A DNA stretch of 64,000 nucleotides from contig JAJKFL010000002.1 of assembly GCA_021186555.1 (NCBI GenBank), positions 31,536,001 through 31,600,000 of the forward strand. The letters run 5' to 3'. Shown piece after piece: positions 49,101 through 58,060 of the stretch. How positions within the stretch are numbered: the first letter of the stretch is position 1; the number at the start of each line of letters is the position of its first letter. The position numbers were made by a program, and so were the translations under genes. The notes beneath the pieces were generated by a model, which was not told where the DNA came from, did not search any database, and worked only from the letters and a program-made list of their open reading frames with translations. Origin of the DNA: Reticulitermes speratus (Eukaryota; Arthropoda; Insecta; Blattodea; Rhinotermitidae).

Positions 49101-52100
49101 TTCTTTCACTGTACATGGTGATGGAGCATACTTTGAAAGGGATTAACCTCCTATCCCTGTAAATAAAGTGCCTTGGTTTTGACAAATCCAATCCCAATAG
49201 TTCTTGATCAAGCCTCACAGAATGAGGGTACAATTGGTGAGGCATGCAAGACATAGAGTAGATGGGAAATGTATACAAAATTTAGTTGGAAAACCTCAAG
49301 GGAAGAGACAACTTGGGAGATATTGGTATAGAATGAAGGATAAAGTAAAATGGATGTTTGAGATACAGGGGATGAAGGTGTGAACTAGTTTCAACTGACT
49401 TAAAATGGCTATTATGAATACAATAATAGATCCTCAACATCCATAAAAGGATGACCAACTAAGTGTCCATCAACTTCTGAAGAAGGATTCTGTTCCACAC
49501 ATTTACAGCAAGGAGGGAAAGTTGACTTCCAGATGTGAATGCTACCAGTGGTACTCCATTTTGACTGCACACATTTTTTTTGGTATTTTTATGAAAACAG
49601 CTGTACAGCATTAGACAGGAAGTACTGTGATTAATTTTTGTGAAATATCCAGCAACTGATGTAGACCACTGAAACACAGAATTTACTTACATGATAGGAA
49701 ATATAAGTAGTGGTGTAATGTAAAACAGCTGATCTTGGAGTGAGGCAGGAAAGCACAGAAAATAAAATAACACTGCAGCAATAATATATACACCCACTGA
49801 ATAAAGGATTAGGTGGCCCACAATCTTTCGTTGCTTCTGTTCTGTATGCAGTTGATTTCCTTCAATTGACTTAATCCTCTGAAAACAAACAAAAATTGCA
49901 TGCTGTACTTGCATGGAAGCATTGTCATGTCCAAACCTGCAGTAAAACATACAGTATCCAAACTCATAACATGAATAAGATATGGTAACTAAAAGCAACA
50001 AATGCACACAAGTTTATGAAAATATATTATAAACGTAGTAATACCTCCGACATGTTTTGGCCACTTCGTTTATAACATACAGTAAAACCCTGATTTAATG
50101 TTCCTGGATTTAGTGATGATTTTTTCATGTCCCGACAATAGCTCCATACAAACAAATAAACCTCCATTTAATGAAAACCTTGATTTAGTGAAATATATTC
50201 TAATCCCCCAGCAATTCATTAAATTGGAGTTTTACTGTATTTTCATAAACCTGTGTGCATTTGTTGGTTTTAGTTACCATATCTTACTGTTCAATGCATG
50301 GTTATGGATCATTTAAAACTCATAAAATGAATGTTACGAACTTCCTACATTGCTACCTTATTTAACCAATGGACTACTCATTACATATTGTTTCATTTTG
50401 CAATTCAGTGCTGAAACACCATGGTTTGTGTTGTGTCAACACCATCACAAGGGTGGACAGTTTCACATTCAGATACTCTGCACACACATACTTTATTCTG
50501 AAATCAAATTTCCCAAAAGGCAGTTCATCAGACATCAATACTTACAAATTGCTATTTTCCTTACTGACATCTGTAACTCCTATGACGTATGCTACACAAG
50601 GGATGCACAAATCCCAGGAGCCTGGTCGCCCGGACAAATAAATTTTGTATGATGGTACCTAACATTTTCAACATAAGTTTCAGAAGTCATTCTAGAATTG
50701 AGAGTTCTCAGTGCGGAAATTGCTCATGTCGTCCTTCTCGCACCTAGAATTTGAAGGTGGCTCCCAGATTTTTGGAAAACTTGTGTCCTCCTATTCTACA
50801 CTCTACTATGTACAGAAAGTGGCCAAAATTTATATTCATTTACATTCTGAGAGCTCTAACTGTTACTGTTCCTACAGCAGCAACATTATAAGTTTAATAT
50901 GACAACAGTAATAGGAATAACTACACAAAAAAGGGTATTGCACTTTCTATGTAACTGCATACAAGTAATATTCCATGCATTATTCTGCACTTTATATACA
51001 TCATAATGTGAAATTCATTCTACTGTGTACTTGTAGACAGAAGTTACAAAAATGGGTCTCCATAAATAATACAATGAAGATAAGAAAACATTCTATTTAA
51101 TTCTTAGCGTTATGTAATCGGAATTCAGGTAAACATTTAGTGTAAAGCTCCATACCTAGACATCCCACATTACTTAAAAGAACAAACATATCTAACTCCA
51201 AACAGGAAAATGCCTCTTCAGAAGCCAAGTCACCAATTCCTCACCTTTAATGAACCCCAAAGCTTCAGTACCATGTTCACAAAAGTCCACAGATTTTCCC
51301 TATCATAAGTCAGATAAGCCATGTCCAAATTCTCACAATAAATTTCTGTGAGATTCATTTTAATCTTATCATCCCATCGATAACTATGTCTCCAAGTGGC
51401 CTCGTCCCTTCAGATTTTCCCAGCTAAAGTGCTGCATGCACTCATGATCTCTTCCACACACACAGATTCTGACGTAAAGGTTCTACAGTCAAGCGCTATC
51501 CTTATTCAGCTCAATAAAATTAACTCATCTCACAGCAAAATCATCCCAGACAAGATATAATTGCATCTTAAAATCACAGATGATGGATTGAATATCATTT
51601 TGTGTGCTTACCTCCTACTTCAAGGTTTCAGAGTATTTCCAGTTTATTAATGTGCATTCAGGCTTTGGAAGTAAACTGAAGTCGACACAAGAAGCTACCG
51701 TTTTTCTTTGCAGAACTGACATATTTTATAAAGGGTTGGGATCATTTTTTGCAAAGATGTAAGTTTACAACTGACAGGAAAATACATTTCCACTAACATT
51801 AAATGAAGCTTAAAAATAACACCATATAGGCAAAAAATATTCAGAGTATTCATTGAACATATTAACTCCTTAATGACTGTTGGACAACTCAATAAATATT
51901 ACATTCATTAGCTACAAAATCAACATCCTGCTTAAATAGCTGTCCATCAAAGTTTACAAAAAAAACTGCAATACATACAAAATAGATCCATCTACTTACT
52001 TTTTCCAGACTCTCCAAAATCTCAAGAGCAGTCTTCTTCCTCTAGAAAAAAGTAAATATTTAAAAAAAAAAATCAGAAACAGCATTATTTTAGGAAACAC

Positions 52101-54588
52101 ATGCAGACACAATCTTCAGCAATGAGCTATTTTTGCACATGTTTCTTTTTAGTGTGCTACAATCTGTACTCTGTTTGTAGAAATACTGGCATGTTATGGC
52201 TGTCCTTTCGACATGAATCCTGGTTTCTCACTAATTCTGAAGGTAAGTCATTTGTGCCTGTAACTCCCAGTAATGAGTAACAGAAAAATACATTGAGTAT
52301 CAGTACTCAAGACACAATACAGTCATCCCTCGCTTTTCACAGGTCCATACTTTGTGGTTTCACCCACGAATACAAATAAAAAATTCCCTGAATTTTGAAT
52401 TCAGGCTTCCGCCGCGATGTTGATGAAATCTGTGGTCTTCTGGGTAATTACAAGGCGTCGTGTGGTAATTATTTATCGACGTTTTGGGACAACGTATCGG
52501 TCCCATCTTCACGGGTCAAGATTCCAAGAGGAAAGAAAGCCTTTAACAAAGAAACTGGACAGCATAGCGGGGTGGGGAAACGTGCGATGTGACAACAAGC
52601 CAATAGGATGAGAGAGGGGGTGGGTACAAGGTCACAATATGTTCTGGTGCGGTTGGGTGAGAATAATGGAAGAAATATGTCTGGAATGCGGTGACAACTT
52701 GCCGCATTCCAGACATAGAAGACCAAAGATTTCAATTCCCTGAATGTTCCTGAACATTCTAGAAGGTTCTAGAACTTTCGTGTAAAAGGGGAATTGAAGG
52801 AAAAAAAGAAGTAGCTCCCAAACACAATCTTTCTGCAAAGAAACGAAACTCTGACCAGTGAAAGTGAACCACTCATAAAATAACATTAAAAGTGTGTAAA
52901 AAAGTAAACTAAAATTATTTTCATTTGTAACTTTCATTGTTTGTGGTTAAATGACTAAAAGGGATTTACACATAAGAAGAAACATTCGTGAGAAATTTGA
53001 TAATTATACACTGCGCAACACTGTTGGGTACTGCTTGCACTGCCGATTGCACCTGATTGTTGAGGTGGAGAGGGACCCGACTAGTGTGGGTTGCAAGTTT
53101 AAACATGTCATAACTTGTCAGCGCAAGCACGTTCATACAAGTTGATTTGTGCTCAAAAGGGAACTAAATTCTCGTTTAAATTTGAATGACACACGTATAT
53201 TCATAATATGTTTGACATCCTTGTACTATTAAGGGTCTATGAAATGCAAATAAATTCTATTCTATTCCAATTATAATTGTAATTATATGTATGTCATCAA
53301 ACCTGATGAAATATGGTAAAAATTCTACAAGATGCAAAGGTACATATTATCATTACTTCAACATGTTTAATCATACAGACTGCTTTTGTTAACAAAATGG
53401 AGTATTCTGAAGTATCAGTGAATGAAGAATTATTAACAGTTAAATCTTAGATGGTAAACAAGTGCATCCCTCTTTTATGTTAGTGCAGAGTTTTATTTAA
53501 GAAATACAATAAAAGACAATGCAAGACAACATTCTAAGAGGAGTCAGGACCAGGACACACTTAATGACAAAGGCAAACTAATTTATTAATATCACTACAA
53601 TGAGATAACTCAGATGACAAAATTATTACATAGACATACAAAACTTAAAATAACAAGAACACTACTCAAACTCAGCCACTCGGTTCACTTAGTGATTTAT
53701 CGTTACATATCCATTCCGCATCCTTCACAGTCTGTCTGTCTCTGTCTCAGTCTCAGTCCAGACTCTATAATCATTAATCTACATATCTTCCTCTCCTTCT
53801 CATATCCCTTCCTTTTAGTGACTGGGTGTCCTTCTCCAACAGATGTTGCCTCGCACCAAGAGAAAGATCAAATGTTCATACCCATTGTCAGAAATGTCAT
53901 ATTCTTATAACTTGGAAAAACCTGGGACATCTGGCATCCTGAACCAAATTTTGCAGGACACTGGGACAAATGGGATCCCTAACAAGAAGTGTTGTCATAA
54001 CATCCAGACATATTAATTTTTAAACCAATACAAGAGCACATATTATCTAAATGCTTCTACCCTGCAGACAAAATTGAAACCTCAATTACAAATTCTCAAT
54101 TGTGAAAACATGTATGTAAGCATGACCATTGTATTGTGATATGTTTTTCTTTTGCTGTAACACTCCAGAGAAATATTTACCCTAAGTTTACGTGTACACC
54201 TGTATTTGAAACGAGTGCTGTATTTGAACACGACACGTTCTACATCACTGCTCTAGTCCTATAATGGATGTTACACAAAGTTCTGCAGACTACTTTTGTT
54301 TTACGCATTCATATGAATGCTGAAACACAGCACTGTACTGCTTTAACCCAAAACAAACACTACAATCTGGCAACATAACCTACGTCTAGCAATGATATAA
54401 ACACGTGTAATGAACGCAGCCCCTCCAACCCACAACCTTCTTCTTTTACCGTTACATCACTACGTTTCGTTGCTAAACACGGGTTCTGCGGCATATATTA
54501 TTACTCGTAGTTAGCGATTACATATATAATTAAAACTGATAAATATACATTCAAAACTTACCTTAAATCTTGATACTAATATGCCCAT
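37046..54588 (-). CDS. Lnpk: Lunapark, complete coding region in ten exons
   Basis: Lunapark is an ER membrane protein that stabilises three-way junctions of the tubular ER network. The joined exons give 1,287 nt (428 residues plus stop) with every exon phase compatible. In order: an N-terminal MGILVSRFK (Gly2 could be myristoylated as in other Lunaparks), a short helix RKKTALEILESLEK, two hydrophobic hairpin segments (about residues 43-60 and 73-96), a basic/acidic coiled coil with KKLLEDVMDNETYKVAKEIL, a Ser/Pro-rich linker, PRPILPRDR, LDKLVEYLVGDGPSNRYALI, and a C4 zinc finger with Cys276/Cys279 and Cys298/Cys301. An acidic Ser/Thr-rich tail follows. Family identity rests on the zinc finger and its preceding block, which are nearly unmistakable. 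The start is the first ATG of the exon matching the conserved N-terminus. Introns hold pogo MITEs, Tigger and mariner debris and Penelope-like repeats. I could not define 5' UTR exons or the poly(A) site. Confidence 0.95.
38038..38109 (-). CDS. Lnpk: Lunapark exon 9 (tail exon, duplicate copy 2)
   Basis: A 72-nt symmetric phase-1 exon encoding ESVSDQSFVAE, then STAEEDGMKMSEA. It is a tandem copy of exon 8 and could be skipped or exchanged without a frame change. GTAAGT donor, TTCCAG acceptor. Confidence 0.85.
39003..39406. mobile_element. Tigger-type MITE, 404 bp
   Basis: Left CAGTAGAACGGTTTACCGCG, right complementary CAGTAGTCCCCCCTTATCTG, TA at 39001-39002 and 39407-39408. The right end is the classic Tigger terminal sequence. 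No transposase coding seen. Its GC-rich middle differs from the surrounding DNA. In Lunapark intron 8. Confidence 0.75.
39769..39840 (-). CDS. Lnpk: Lunapark exon 8 (tail exon, duplicate copy 1)
   Basis: A 72-nt symmetric phase-1 exon encoding ESGSDQSHVSE, then STTKEGGIKISEV. It is closely similar to exon 9 in length, phase and sequence, and the similarity continues into the upstream intron. GTGAGT donor. Confidence 0.85.
40254..40400. mobile_element. Tigger left-end fragment (same family as 8907-11110)
   Basis: CAGTAAAACCTCTATCCACC after a TA, then TTTGGTCCCAAAAATCACC, parallel the first 90 bp of the 2.2-kb Tigger. It is cut off by the hairpin element at 40406. Confidence 0.65.
40406..40654. 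repeat. Long hairpin (fold-back) element
   Basis: Arms 40406-40518 and 40539-40654 are inverted copies (TCTTGGTCCTGGATCCACAA ... complement; CCATAGTGGC / GCCACTATGG at the tip) around a 20-bp loop, with small differences including a G-run of variable length. It truncates a Tigger end on its left and abuts a microsatellite on its right. In Lunapark intron 7. Confidence 0.85.
40670..40796. repeat. Tetranucleotide microsatellite
   Basis: Mixed GATA, GACA, GATG, GAAG and GTAT units in one purine-rich run, between the hairpin and the pogo element. Confidence 0.85.
40799..42092 (-). mobile_element. pogo/Tigger element with internal deletion, 1.3 kb
   Basis: Ends TTAAAACCCCTATTTAGTG on the left and, on the complementary strand, TGTAAAACTCCGATTTAATG on the right, with TA at both borders (40797-40798, 42093-42094). 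Subterminal sequences match the short MITEs at 14568-14739 and 50080-50237, so this is a longer relative. It keeps only the ends of a transposase gene. Located in Lunapark intron 7. Confidence 0.85.
41247..41580 (-). pseudogene. Tigger-type transposase with deleted core
   Basis: Starts MATSKRKKLTIAEKVKIIQD, the CENP-B-like N-terminus. It then passes directly into an acidic run encoded by GAA repeats, and finally ALEVVRRYLTSFDVD and a typical Tigger C-terminus, RQKKQASLLDYFNK, before TAA. The second helix-turn-helix and all catalytic residues are missing. The two parts are out of frame, apparently by slippage in the GAA run (41440-41490), and a TAA lies at about 41407. Confidence 0.8.
42625..42771 (-). 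CDS. Lnpk: Lunapark exon 7 (second half of zinc finger)
   Basis: Completes the C4 finger with AFRCCYCFYWNPARKQRPQA and opens the acidic C-terminal tail. TTTTTCAG acceptor, GTAAGT donor, phase 1 at both ends. Confidence 0.95.
43395..43590. mobile_element. pogo-like end fragment
   Basis: Contains AAACCTAAAATTGAGAAACC and ends AATCAGAATTCTACTG, complement of CAGTAGAATTCTGATT, a pogo-type terminus. The other end was not identified. Confidence 0.4.
43845..44015 (-). CDS. Lnpk: Lunapark exon 6 (first half of zinc finger)
   Basis: Encodes PTGPPMPRPILPRDR, then LDKLVEYLVGDGPSNRYALI, CKQC and SHNGMALKEEFEYL. This is the most conserved block of the family. It supplies the first Cys pair of the zinc finger, which the following intron separates from the second pair. 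AACAG acceptor, GTATGA donor, phase 1. Confidence 0.96.
44115..44620 (-). mobile_element. Jerky/Tigger-like element, partial
   Basis: The low-coordinate end CAGTAGAACTCCTTTAATCC is a pogo-type TIR. The minus strand encodes MSKQGTAGKRKHVTLTIRQE, LETVRWLESGKSRGEVMALY and IGLSTVYALKKQKDSFDQF (CENP-B N-type HTH). After one in-frame TGA come LVQLDEVLYKWFTAMHSEGN and PVTGPMIIEKAKSFYNEM (second HTH). The catalytic domain is gone and the other TIR is not seen. It lies in Lunapark intron 5. Confidence 0.8.
45547..45814 (-). CDS. Lnpk: Lunapark exon 5 (Ser/Pro-rich linker)
   Basis: Encodes 89 residues of low-complexity linker rich in Ser, Thr, Pro and Gln, including GADVRRRLQQQPPGL, which resembles the RQRT region of vertebrate Lunapark. 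TTCACAG acceptor, GTAAGA donor, ends in phase 1. Linkers of this family diverge quickly, so the assignment rests on frame continuity with both neighbours. Confidence 0.85.
45815..46779. other. Lunapark intron 4, left part
   Basis: No feature recognised. Confidence 0.45.
46780..46950 (-). repeat. Dispersed repeat family, copy 2
   Basis: GACTTGGATGTGATGCCATG and TAGTCTGATACAAATTTAC match copy 1. A decayed ribozyme-like motif on the minus strand at about 46845-46883 keeps GGAA/TTCC in the inner stem. In Lunapark intron 4. Confidence 0.5.
47338..47524 (-). CDS. Lnpk: Lunapark exon 4 (end of second membrane segment and coiled coil)
   Basis: Continues PIIVILVKRLVTWYYRRK and then the coiled coil REKKKKLLEDVMDNETYK. 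The upstream TTTCAG acceptor (47528-47525) was chosen over a nearer TTTTAG because only it keeps the frame and restores the hydrophobic segment. The donor is GTAAGT and the exon ends in phase 0. Confidence 0.92.
47690..47950 (-). pseudogene. mariner-like transposase C-terminal fragment
   Basis: Minus-strand residues GSPDLAPLDY (catalytic-region PDLAPLDY with the third Asp) and, after a stop, LFGFLNDQMRGRTVRR, then SGGKNASIGMGIL correspond to the last ~80 residues of a mariner-type transposase. It adjoins the Tigger remnant at 48155. Confidence 0.65.
48155..48900 (+). pseudogene. Tigger-type transposase, C-terminal remnant
   Basis: Frames 48160-48366 (KILLFVDNSAAYPQDMSFLR, CTSMLQPLNLN) and 48483-48900 (FTDKEDDAFHNDW, FTSYVSVDNKPATYS, PLPSFTTVHTAYGTLKSFFY) parallel the second half of the transposase at 9990-10991. 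The third catalytic Asp is replaced by Asn in QPLNL and the frame is broken. No N-terminal half or TIR was found; a mariner remnant adjoins its left side. Confidence 0.85.
49195..49400 (+). pseudogene. Second fragment of the CETW-type LINE C-terminus
   Basis: Plus-strand residues MRVQLVRHARHRVDG, then NLVGKPQGKRQLGRYWYRMK correspond to the RHVARM...VGKPEGKRPLGRPRRRW block that ends ORF2 of this LINE group. Only the last part is left. Located in Lunapark intron 3, downstream of the Tigger remnant. Confidence 0.6.
49691..49878 (-). CDS. Lnpk: Lunapark exon 3 (first coiled coil and membrane hairpin)
   Basis: Encodes RIKSIEGNQLHTEQKQRK, then a first membrane segment (GHLILYSVGVYIIAAVLFYF) and the start of the second (LFYITPLLIFPI). 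The CAG acceptor is at 49881-49879 and the GTAAGT donor follows 49691. It ends in phase 2. Confidence 0.93.
49978..50285. mobile_element. Third inverted-arm element, split by a pogo MITE
   Basis: Arms 49978-50023 and 50238-50285 are inverted copies (ATATGGTAACTAAAAGCAAC; complement at right), sharing CAACAAATGCACACA with the other units. Part of the ribozyme-like motif (complement of GTGGCCAAAACATGTCGG) lies at about 50041-50065. The MITE 50080-50237 separates the arms. Intron 2 of Lunapark, 100 bp from exon 3. Confidence 0.55.
50080..50237. mobile_element. pogo-derived MITE, 158 bp
   Basis: Left CAGTAAAACCCTGATTTAAT, right complementary CAGTAAAACTCCAATTTAAT, TA at both borders. Same family as 14568-14739. 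It is inserted between the arms of an inverted-repeat element (about 49978-50285) in Lunapark intron 2. Confidence 0.88.
50725..50805 (+). repeat. Dispersed repeat of unknown family, second copy
   Basis: Counterpart of 23830-23915, about 75 percent alike by eye. Lies in Lunapark intron 2. Confidence 0.5.
50810..51999. other. Lunapark intron 2, remainder
   Basis: No transposon or coding feature recognised; moderately GC-richer text at 51200-51550 matches nothing I know. Confidence 0.45.
52000..52041 (-). CDS. Lnpk: Lunapark exon 2 (residues 10-23)
   Basis: A 42-nt microexon encoding RKKTALEILESLEK, phase 0 at both ends, with a TTTTTCTAG acceptor and GTAAGT donor. It matches the Lunapark segment that leads into the first coiled coil. 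Confidence 0.88.
52320..52393. mobile_element. Tigger-type left end, interrupted by insertion
   Basis: CAGTCATCCCTCGCTTTTCA after TA is a Tigger-type terminus. It breaks off at 52393 where a 340-bp retroelement-like unit is inserted, and probably resumes at 52745 (TTCCTGAACATTCTAGAAGG). The right end of this Tigger was not found. Confidence 0.6.
52394..52732 (-). mobile_element. Short retroelement-like unit with 12-bp target duplication
   Basis: AATTCCCTGAAT (52382-52393) recurs at about 52733-52744, bracketing 339 bp inserted in a Tigger end. It carries the ribozyme-like motif on the minus strand (52478-52517) and, near its right edge, a perfect 15-bp hairpin (ATGTCTGGAATGCGG, 52676-52718). 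Plus-strand reading frames through it are shadows of the repeat. Related units: 30526-30650 and 57895-58060. Confidence 0.7.
52745..54561. other. Lunapark intron 1, right part
   Basis: Starts with probable continuation of the interrupted Tigger end. A plus-strand frame at 52951-53145 (TKRDLHIRRNIREKF, LHCRLHLIVEVERDP) is unassigned. TCTGTCTCAGTC-type low complexity at 53720-53760. Confidence 0.4.
54562..54588 (-). CDS. Lnpk: Lunapark exon 1 (residues 1-9)
   Basis: Encodes MGILVSRFK and ends in phase 0 at a GTAAGT donor (54561-54556). The Met-Gly start parallels the myristoylated N-terminus of known Lunaparks. The exon is short and was recognised from its fit to exon 2 and its strong donor. 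Confidence 0.85.
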
Positions 54589-54900
54589 TTTAAAGCTGTT
54601 TCAAAAATGTTATTGAAGAACGAAACATTCAAAGTTAAACAAATACTAACTCTGCATTGTGTGGTTACGTCAACAAAACTAACTCACAACAGGATGCGTA
54701 TCCGGAAACTATGAATATTAATAAATTGTGGCGTATCTGTGCACAAAGGAATAACTATTAATGATTTATCACATACACAAACAACCACCACTCACTTGAC
54801 CTGGCGCCATTTTCACGTTTACAGAAACTTGATAACACCAAATTCATCCTCTTCAGCGCCATCTTTAGTCGAACATTTCTTAAGAATAAAAAATTTTTCG
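54589..54900 (-). promoter_or_regulatory. Lnpk: Upstream region of Lunapark (presumed 5' UTR and promoter)
   Basis: Directly 5' of the Lunapark start codon. It contains a relatively GC-rich patch (CCTGGCGCCATTTTCACG near 54800). No core promoter element was identified; position is the only evidence. Confidence 0.4.
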
Positions 54901-54918
54901 TTCATTTATATCTTGCCC

Positions 54919-55650
54919 TACATTCAATTTCAATTTCAATTTATTGTATTATTCCATCAATCCAGACCAGGATACAAAATCGCCTGTTGGATATAGAACC
55001 TGTCATAAGCCAAAACACATATACAATAGATATTCAATAAATTAGTAATACAATAAACTAGACAAAAATATTCATATTCAATATTGATGTGTTAGAAGTG
55101 GAATATCACTTATATATAAGATGAAAAGTAATGGACCAAGAACAGAGCCCTGAGGAACTCCAGCTTGACAAGTAATCGTTCATTGCATTCACCATGCATT
55201 TTTGCTTAATTGAACAATTTATATCAACAAATGCACACAGACATATAATGTCAATAGTTTATTTTATTAATAGCTTTCCCCTATTAATAAAAGAAACTAT
55301 TGACATTATATGTCTGTGTGCATTTGTTGGTATAAATTGTTCAATTAAGTAATCTTTCATTTGATTCGTTTCTGTGTGTGCACCTTTTAGTTATTGTGTT
55401 CTGTTATTCAGTTTTCCAATTATGTCTTCAATAATTGTGGCAATTGCATCCTTTTTGAAGATTTATTTATCCTAAATCCAAACTGAGATTTATTAAGTAT
55501 ATTGTGTTTGTCTAAAAAGGTTATTAGCTGGTTTGCTAACCTTTGAAAGACCTGGGACAAGAGTAACTCAGTTTCTGGAAAAGCATTGTTAAATAGACTG
55601 TAAGTATAAATATCATAAGTGTTGAGAGCAATTTCTTTCATTAGACATTA
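54919..55650 (-). mobile_element. CR1-like LINE, internally deleted fragment
   Basis: From high to low coordinates on the minus strand: QVFQRLANQLITFLDKHNIL and KSQFGFRINKSSK (about 55600-55450), then a hairpin insertion at 55205-55349, then GVPQGSVLGPLLF (about 55180-55130), then a 3' tail of AAATTG repeats at 54922-54942. The palm catalytic blocks and thumb are deleted. It lies upstream of Lunapark exon 1. Confidence 0.75.
55205..55349. repeat. Hairpin repeat of the same arm family inside a LINE fragment
   Basis: Near-perfect inverted arms of about 65 bp (CTTAATTGAACAATTTATAT ... complement) around a short spacer (CTTTCCCC). The arms contain CAACAAATGCACACA, as in the inverted-arm elements. 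It interrupts the LINE fragment 54919-55650. No ribozyme-like motif is present. Confidence 0.6.
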
Positions 55651-56599
55651 CATTGTATGTTTCATCAATATATACTATTCATGAATCTACCTTTACTTGT
55701 GTGAAGGTGGTAAATATGTAAATAAGGCTGTGAATAGGTTGTGATAAAGTATTTATTATTAGAGGAATGGCATTTGAACATATATATTATAGTGAAAGGC
55801 AAAGGCCCTGGAATTGGATATATCCATGTTGCAGTTCTTCCAAGTTCCAGAATAAATTCTGAGTTTTTAAGAAATTTGGTGCATTACTTTTGGAGTGACT
55901 GTTGTAATTTTGCAACATGCATTTTTGGATTCACAGATTTTAATATACTGGCTCTTACTTTGAAGGCATAATTTTTAGTTTCCATATGATTGGACCATTT
56001 TATTGTACATTGCATTCTGATGTACTTTGGAAAAAAAAAAATAGTGAAATGGGTCAGTAATTTGTCATACTACTACTGTCATCTTTTCTTGTGCAGTAGT
56101 TTTACTATTGGAATTTCAAGACTATCAGGAAAAATCTCCCTTACATGATTACAGATATACTGTGTTAATGTAAGTTGTGAGCTACTTACAAAGTTAAATA
56201 CAGACATCTATGATCAAACCATATGTTTAATTGAAAATTTTAAACCCTGAACTGTCCTGTACCTTGTGAACATTAACGTATTTTCTAGCTGAGTAATTTC
56301 AGTGCAGGGATAATAAATAGATATGAATGAAATATGTATGATATGTCATATTCTACAGGACATTATTTCATGCTGCTGGTAAACCATGTCAAGTGAAAAT
56401 AATCTGTTTCACAGGACGGAAGGGTCGGGGGGGTTTCTACTGAGGGCCGAATAGTAGTCAACCTTACCGACTGGGTTATTGCTACCGATTGCTTCTAACA
56501 CCTTGTGGTACTTGTGAACCACGCATAGATGGCAGAACAATAGACTCGGCTCCACTCTTCCGACCAATAGCATTGCAGTTACACATCTAGGGGAGGTAA

Positions 56600-57694
56600 T
56601 CTATGATTTCTTACGACAGTGAAATTAACTCGCATTCATGACCAACTTGTAAATAAACTGAGTACTGCTTGCTATGCAATAAGACAAATAAAACCATACA
56701 TGTCTCAATCTACATTATTAACAATATATTATGCCCTTTTTCACTCAATAATGTCTTATGGAATTATTTTTTGGGGCAATTGTACACACAGTTCAAAGGT
56801 TTTAAGATACAGAAAAGGGCTGTAAGAATCATTATGGGAAGAGGAAGTCGAGACTCGTGTAGGAATTTGTTTAAGGAACTAAATATATTACCTCTGCTAT
56901 CGCAATATATCTTATCTTTACTGTTATTTGTGACTAACAATTCAGAAAATTTTATCACGACTCAAGAACTTCATAACCTAAATACTAGGCATAAAAACTA
57001 CTTCCACTTGCCTCAGGCTACTCTAGCCTGTTACCAAAAGGGGATTTATTTCTCAGGAATAAAACTTTACAATAGTCTTCCTTCAAACATTAAATGTGCC
57101 TCTGGTAATATTAATAAGTTTAAAAAACTTTTAAAAAACTTCCTGACAACAAACTCCTTTTATAGTATAGAAGAATTCCTGAACAGATAATACTTTGTGG
57201 TGGACATTTTAATAACAGTTTTATAACATTTTTAATAACAATTTAATAATATTTTAATAATATTTTTTGTAATAATTTAGTATTATTTCAGTAATATTAA
57301 AAAAAAAATTTTAGTAAATTTCTTGTAATTTTAGTAATATTTTGGAAATTGATTGAAATCTGTAACACTGGAGAAAAAGGAAAGAATGTTAATGTATTAT
57401 ACAATACAATTCAAATATGTATTTTACTAGTTTGGCTATACTTGTGAAATTGGTATTTAGACAGTTGCAGTTTCTATGAAATACTGTATCTTTTTTATGC
57501 TGGTTTTATTATTGTAAGATTTTGCATAATTAATTATGTATAGTTGTTTGCTTCATGTATGTTAAAGTTGACAATACTCTATGACGGTGCCAATGGCAGT
57601 ATTTATTGTATTGTATATGACAAATTCCATATCCCACGTTACTACCTGTACCCTTTGTGGATCAGCTGAATGTGAATAAATCAATCAATCAATC
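56600..57694 (+). mobile_element. CR1-like LINE 3' fragment with (AATC)n tail
   Basis: Encodes the C-terminal region of a reverse transcriptase ORF in two frames: LVNKLSTACYAIRQIKPYM and SIMSYGIIFWGNCTHSSKVL (56619-56825), then IQKRAVRIIMG, LFKELNILPL and FYSIEEFLNR (56669-57190). A single frameshift near 56810 joins them. The 3' UTR has imperfect TTAATAATAT repeats and ends in three AATC units at 57675-57694. The catalytic core is absent. Confidence 0.88.
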
Positions 57695-57894
57695 TGCGCC
57701 AAACACCCCCTCCCCAACAAATGAAGGGATGTTTCATAACTTATCAGACACATATTTTCATTACTTGGACACTGTAACATTACAAAAAATTATAAAAATA
57801 AACCGTAATAAGCAAAAATTTTGTCCTGTTAACAAATTATAATTAACTATAAGACGGGGACAGAGTACGGTGTGTCACAGGGCCTGGCCGCCAA

Positions 57895-58060
57895 ATGAAG
57901 GGTATTCCAGTACTCTTAAACCAGAAATTCAAAACGTGGGATGTTACGCAGCGTAGATTGGTAGTTAGTTACCGATGTTTCGGGACAACCTTTGGGTCCC
58001 ATCTTCAAGGACCAAGCAGCCCTGGACTGCTTTCTCTTGGAGATGACATGAGAACTGAAC
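57895..58060 (-). repeat. Fragment of the ribozyme-like repeat family
   Basis: Related to 52430-52520 (GTTACGCAGCGTAGATTGGT versus its counterpart) with the motif on the minus strand at 57971-58014. The plus-strand reading DVTQRRLVVSYRCFGTTFGS is a shadow frame found in many insect gene models, not a protein. Confidence 0.6.

Noticed and set aside
52395-52611. Plus-strand open frames through the 52394 repeat (NYLSTFWDNVSVPSS and the overlapping frame)
   Set aside because: They run antisense across the structured motif and terminal text of a repeat; similar frames at 57895 and 46772 arise from the same repeats. No independent coding evidence.
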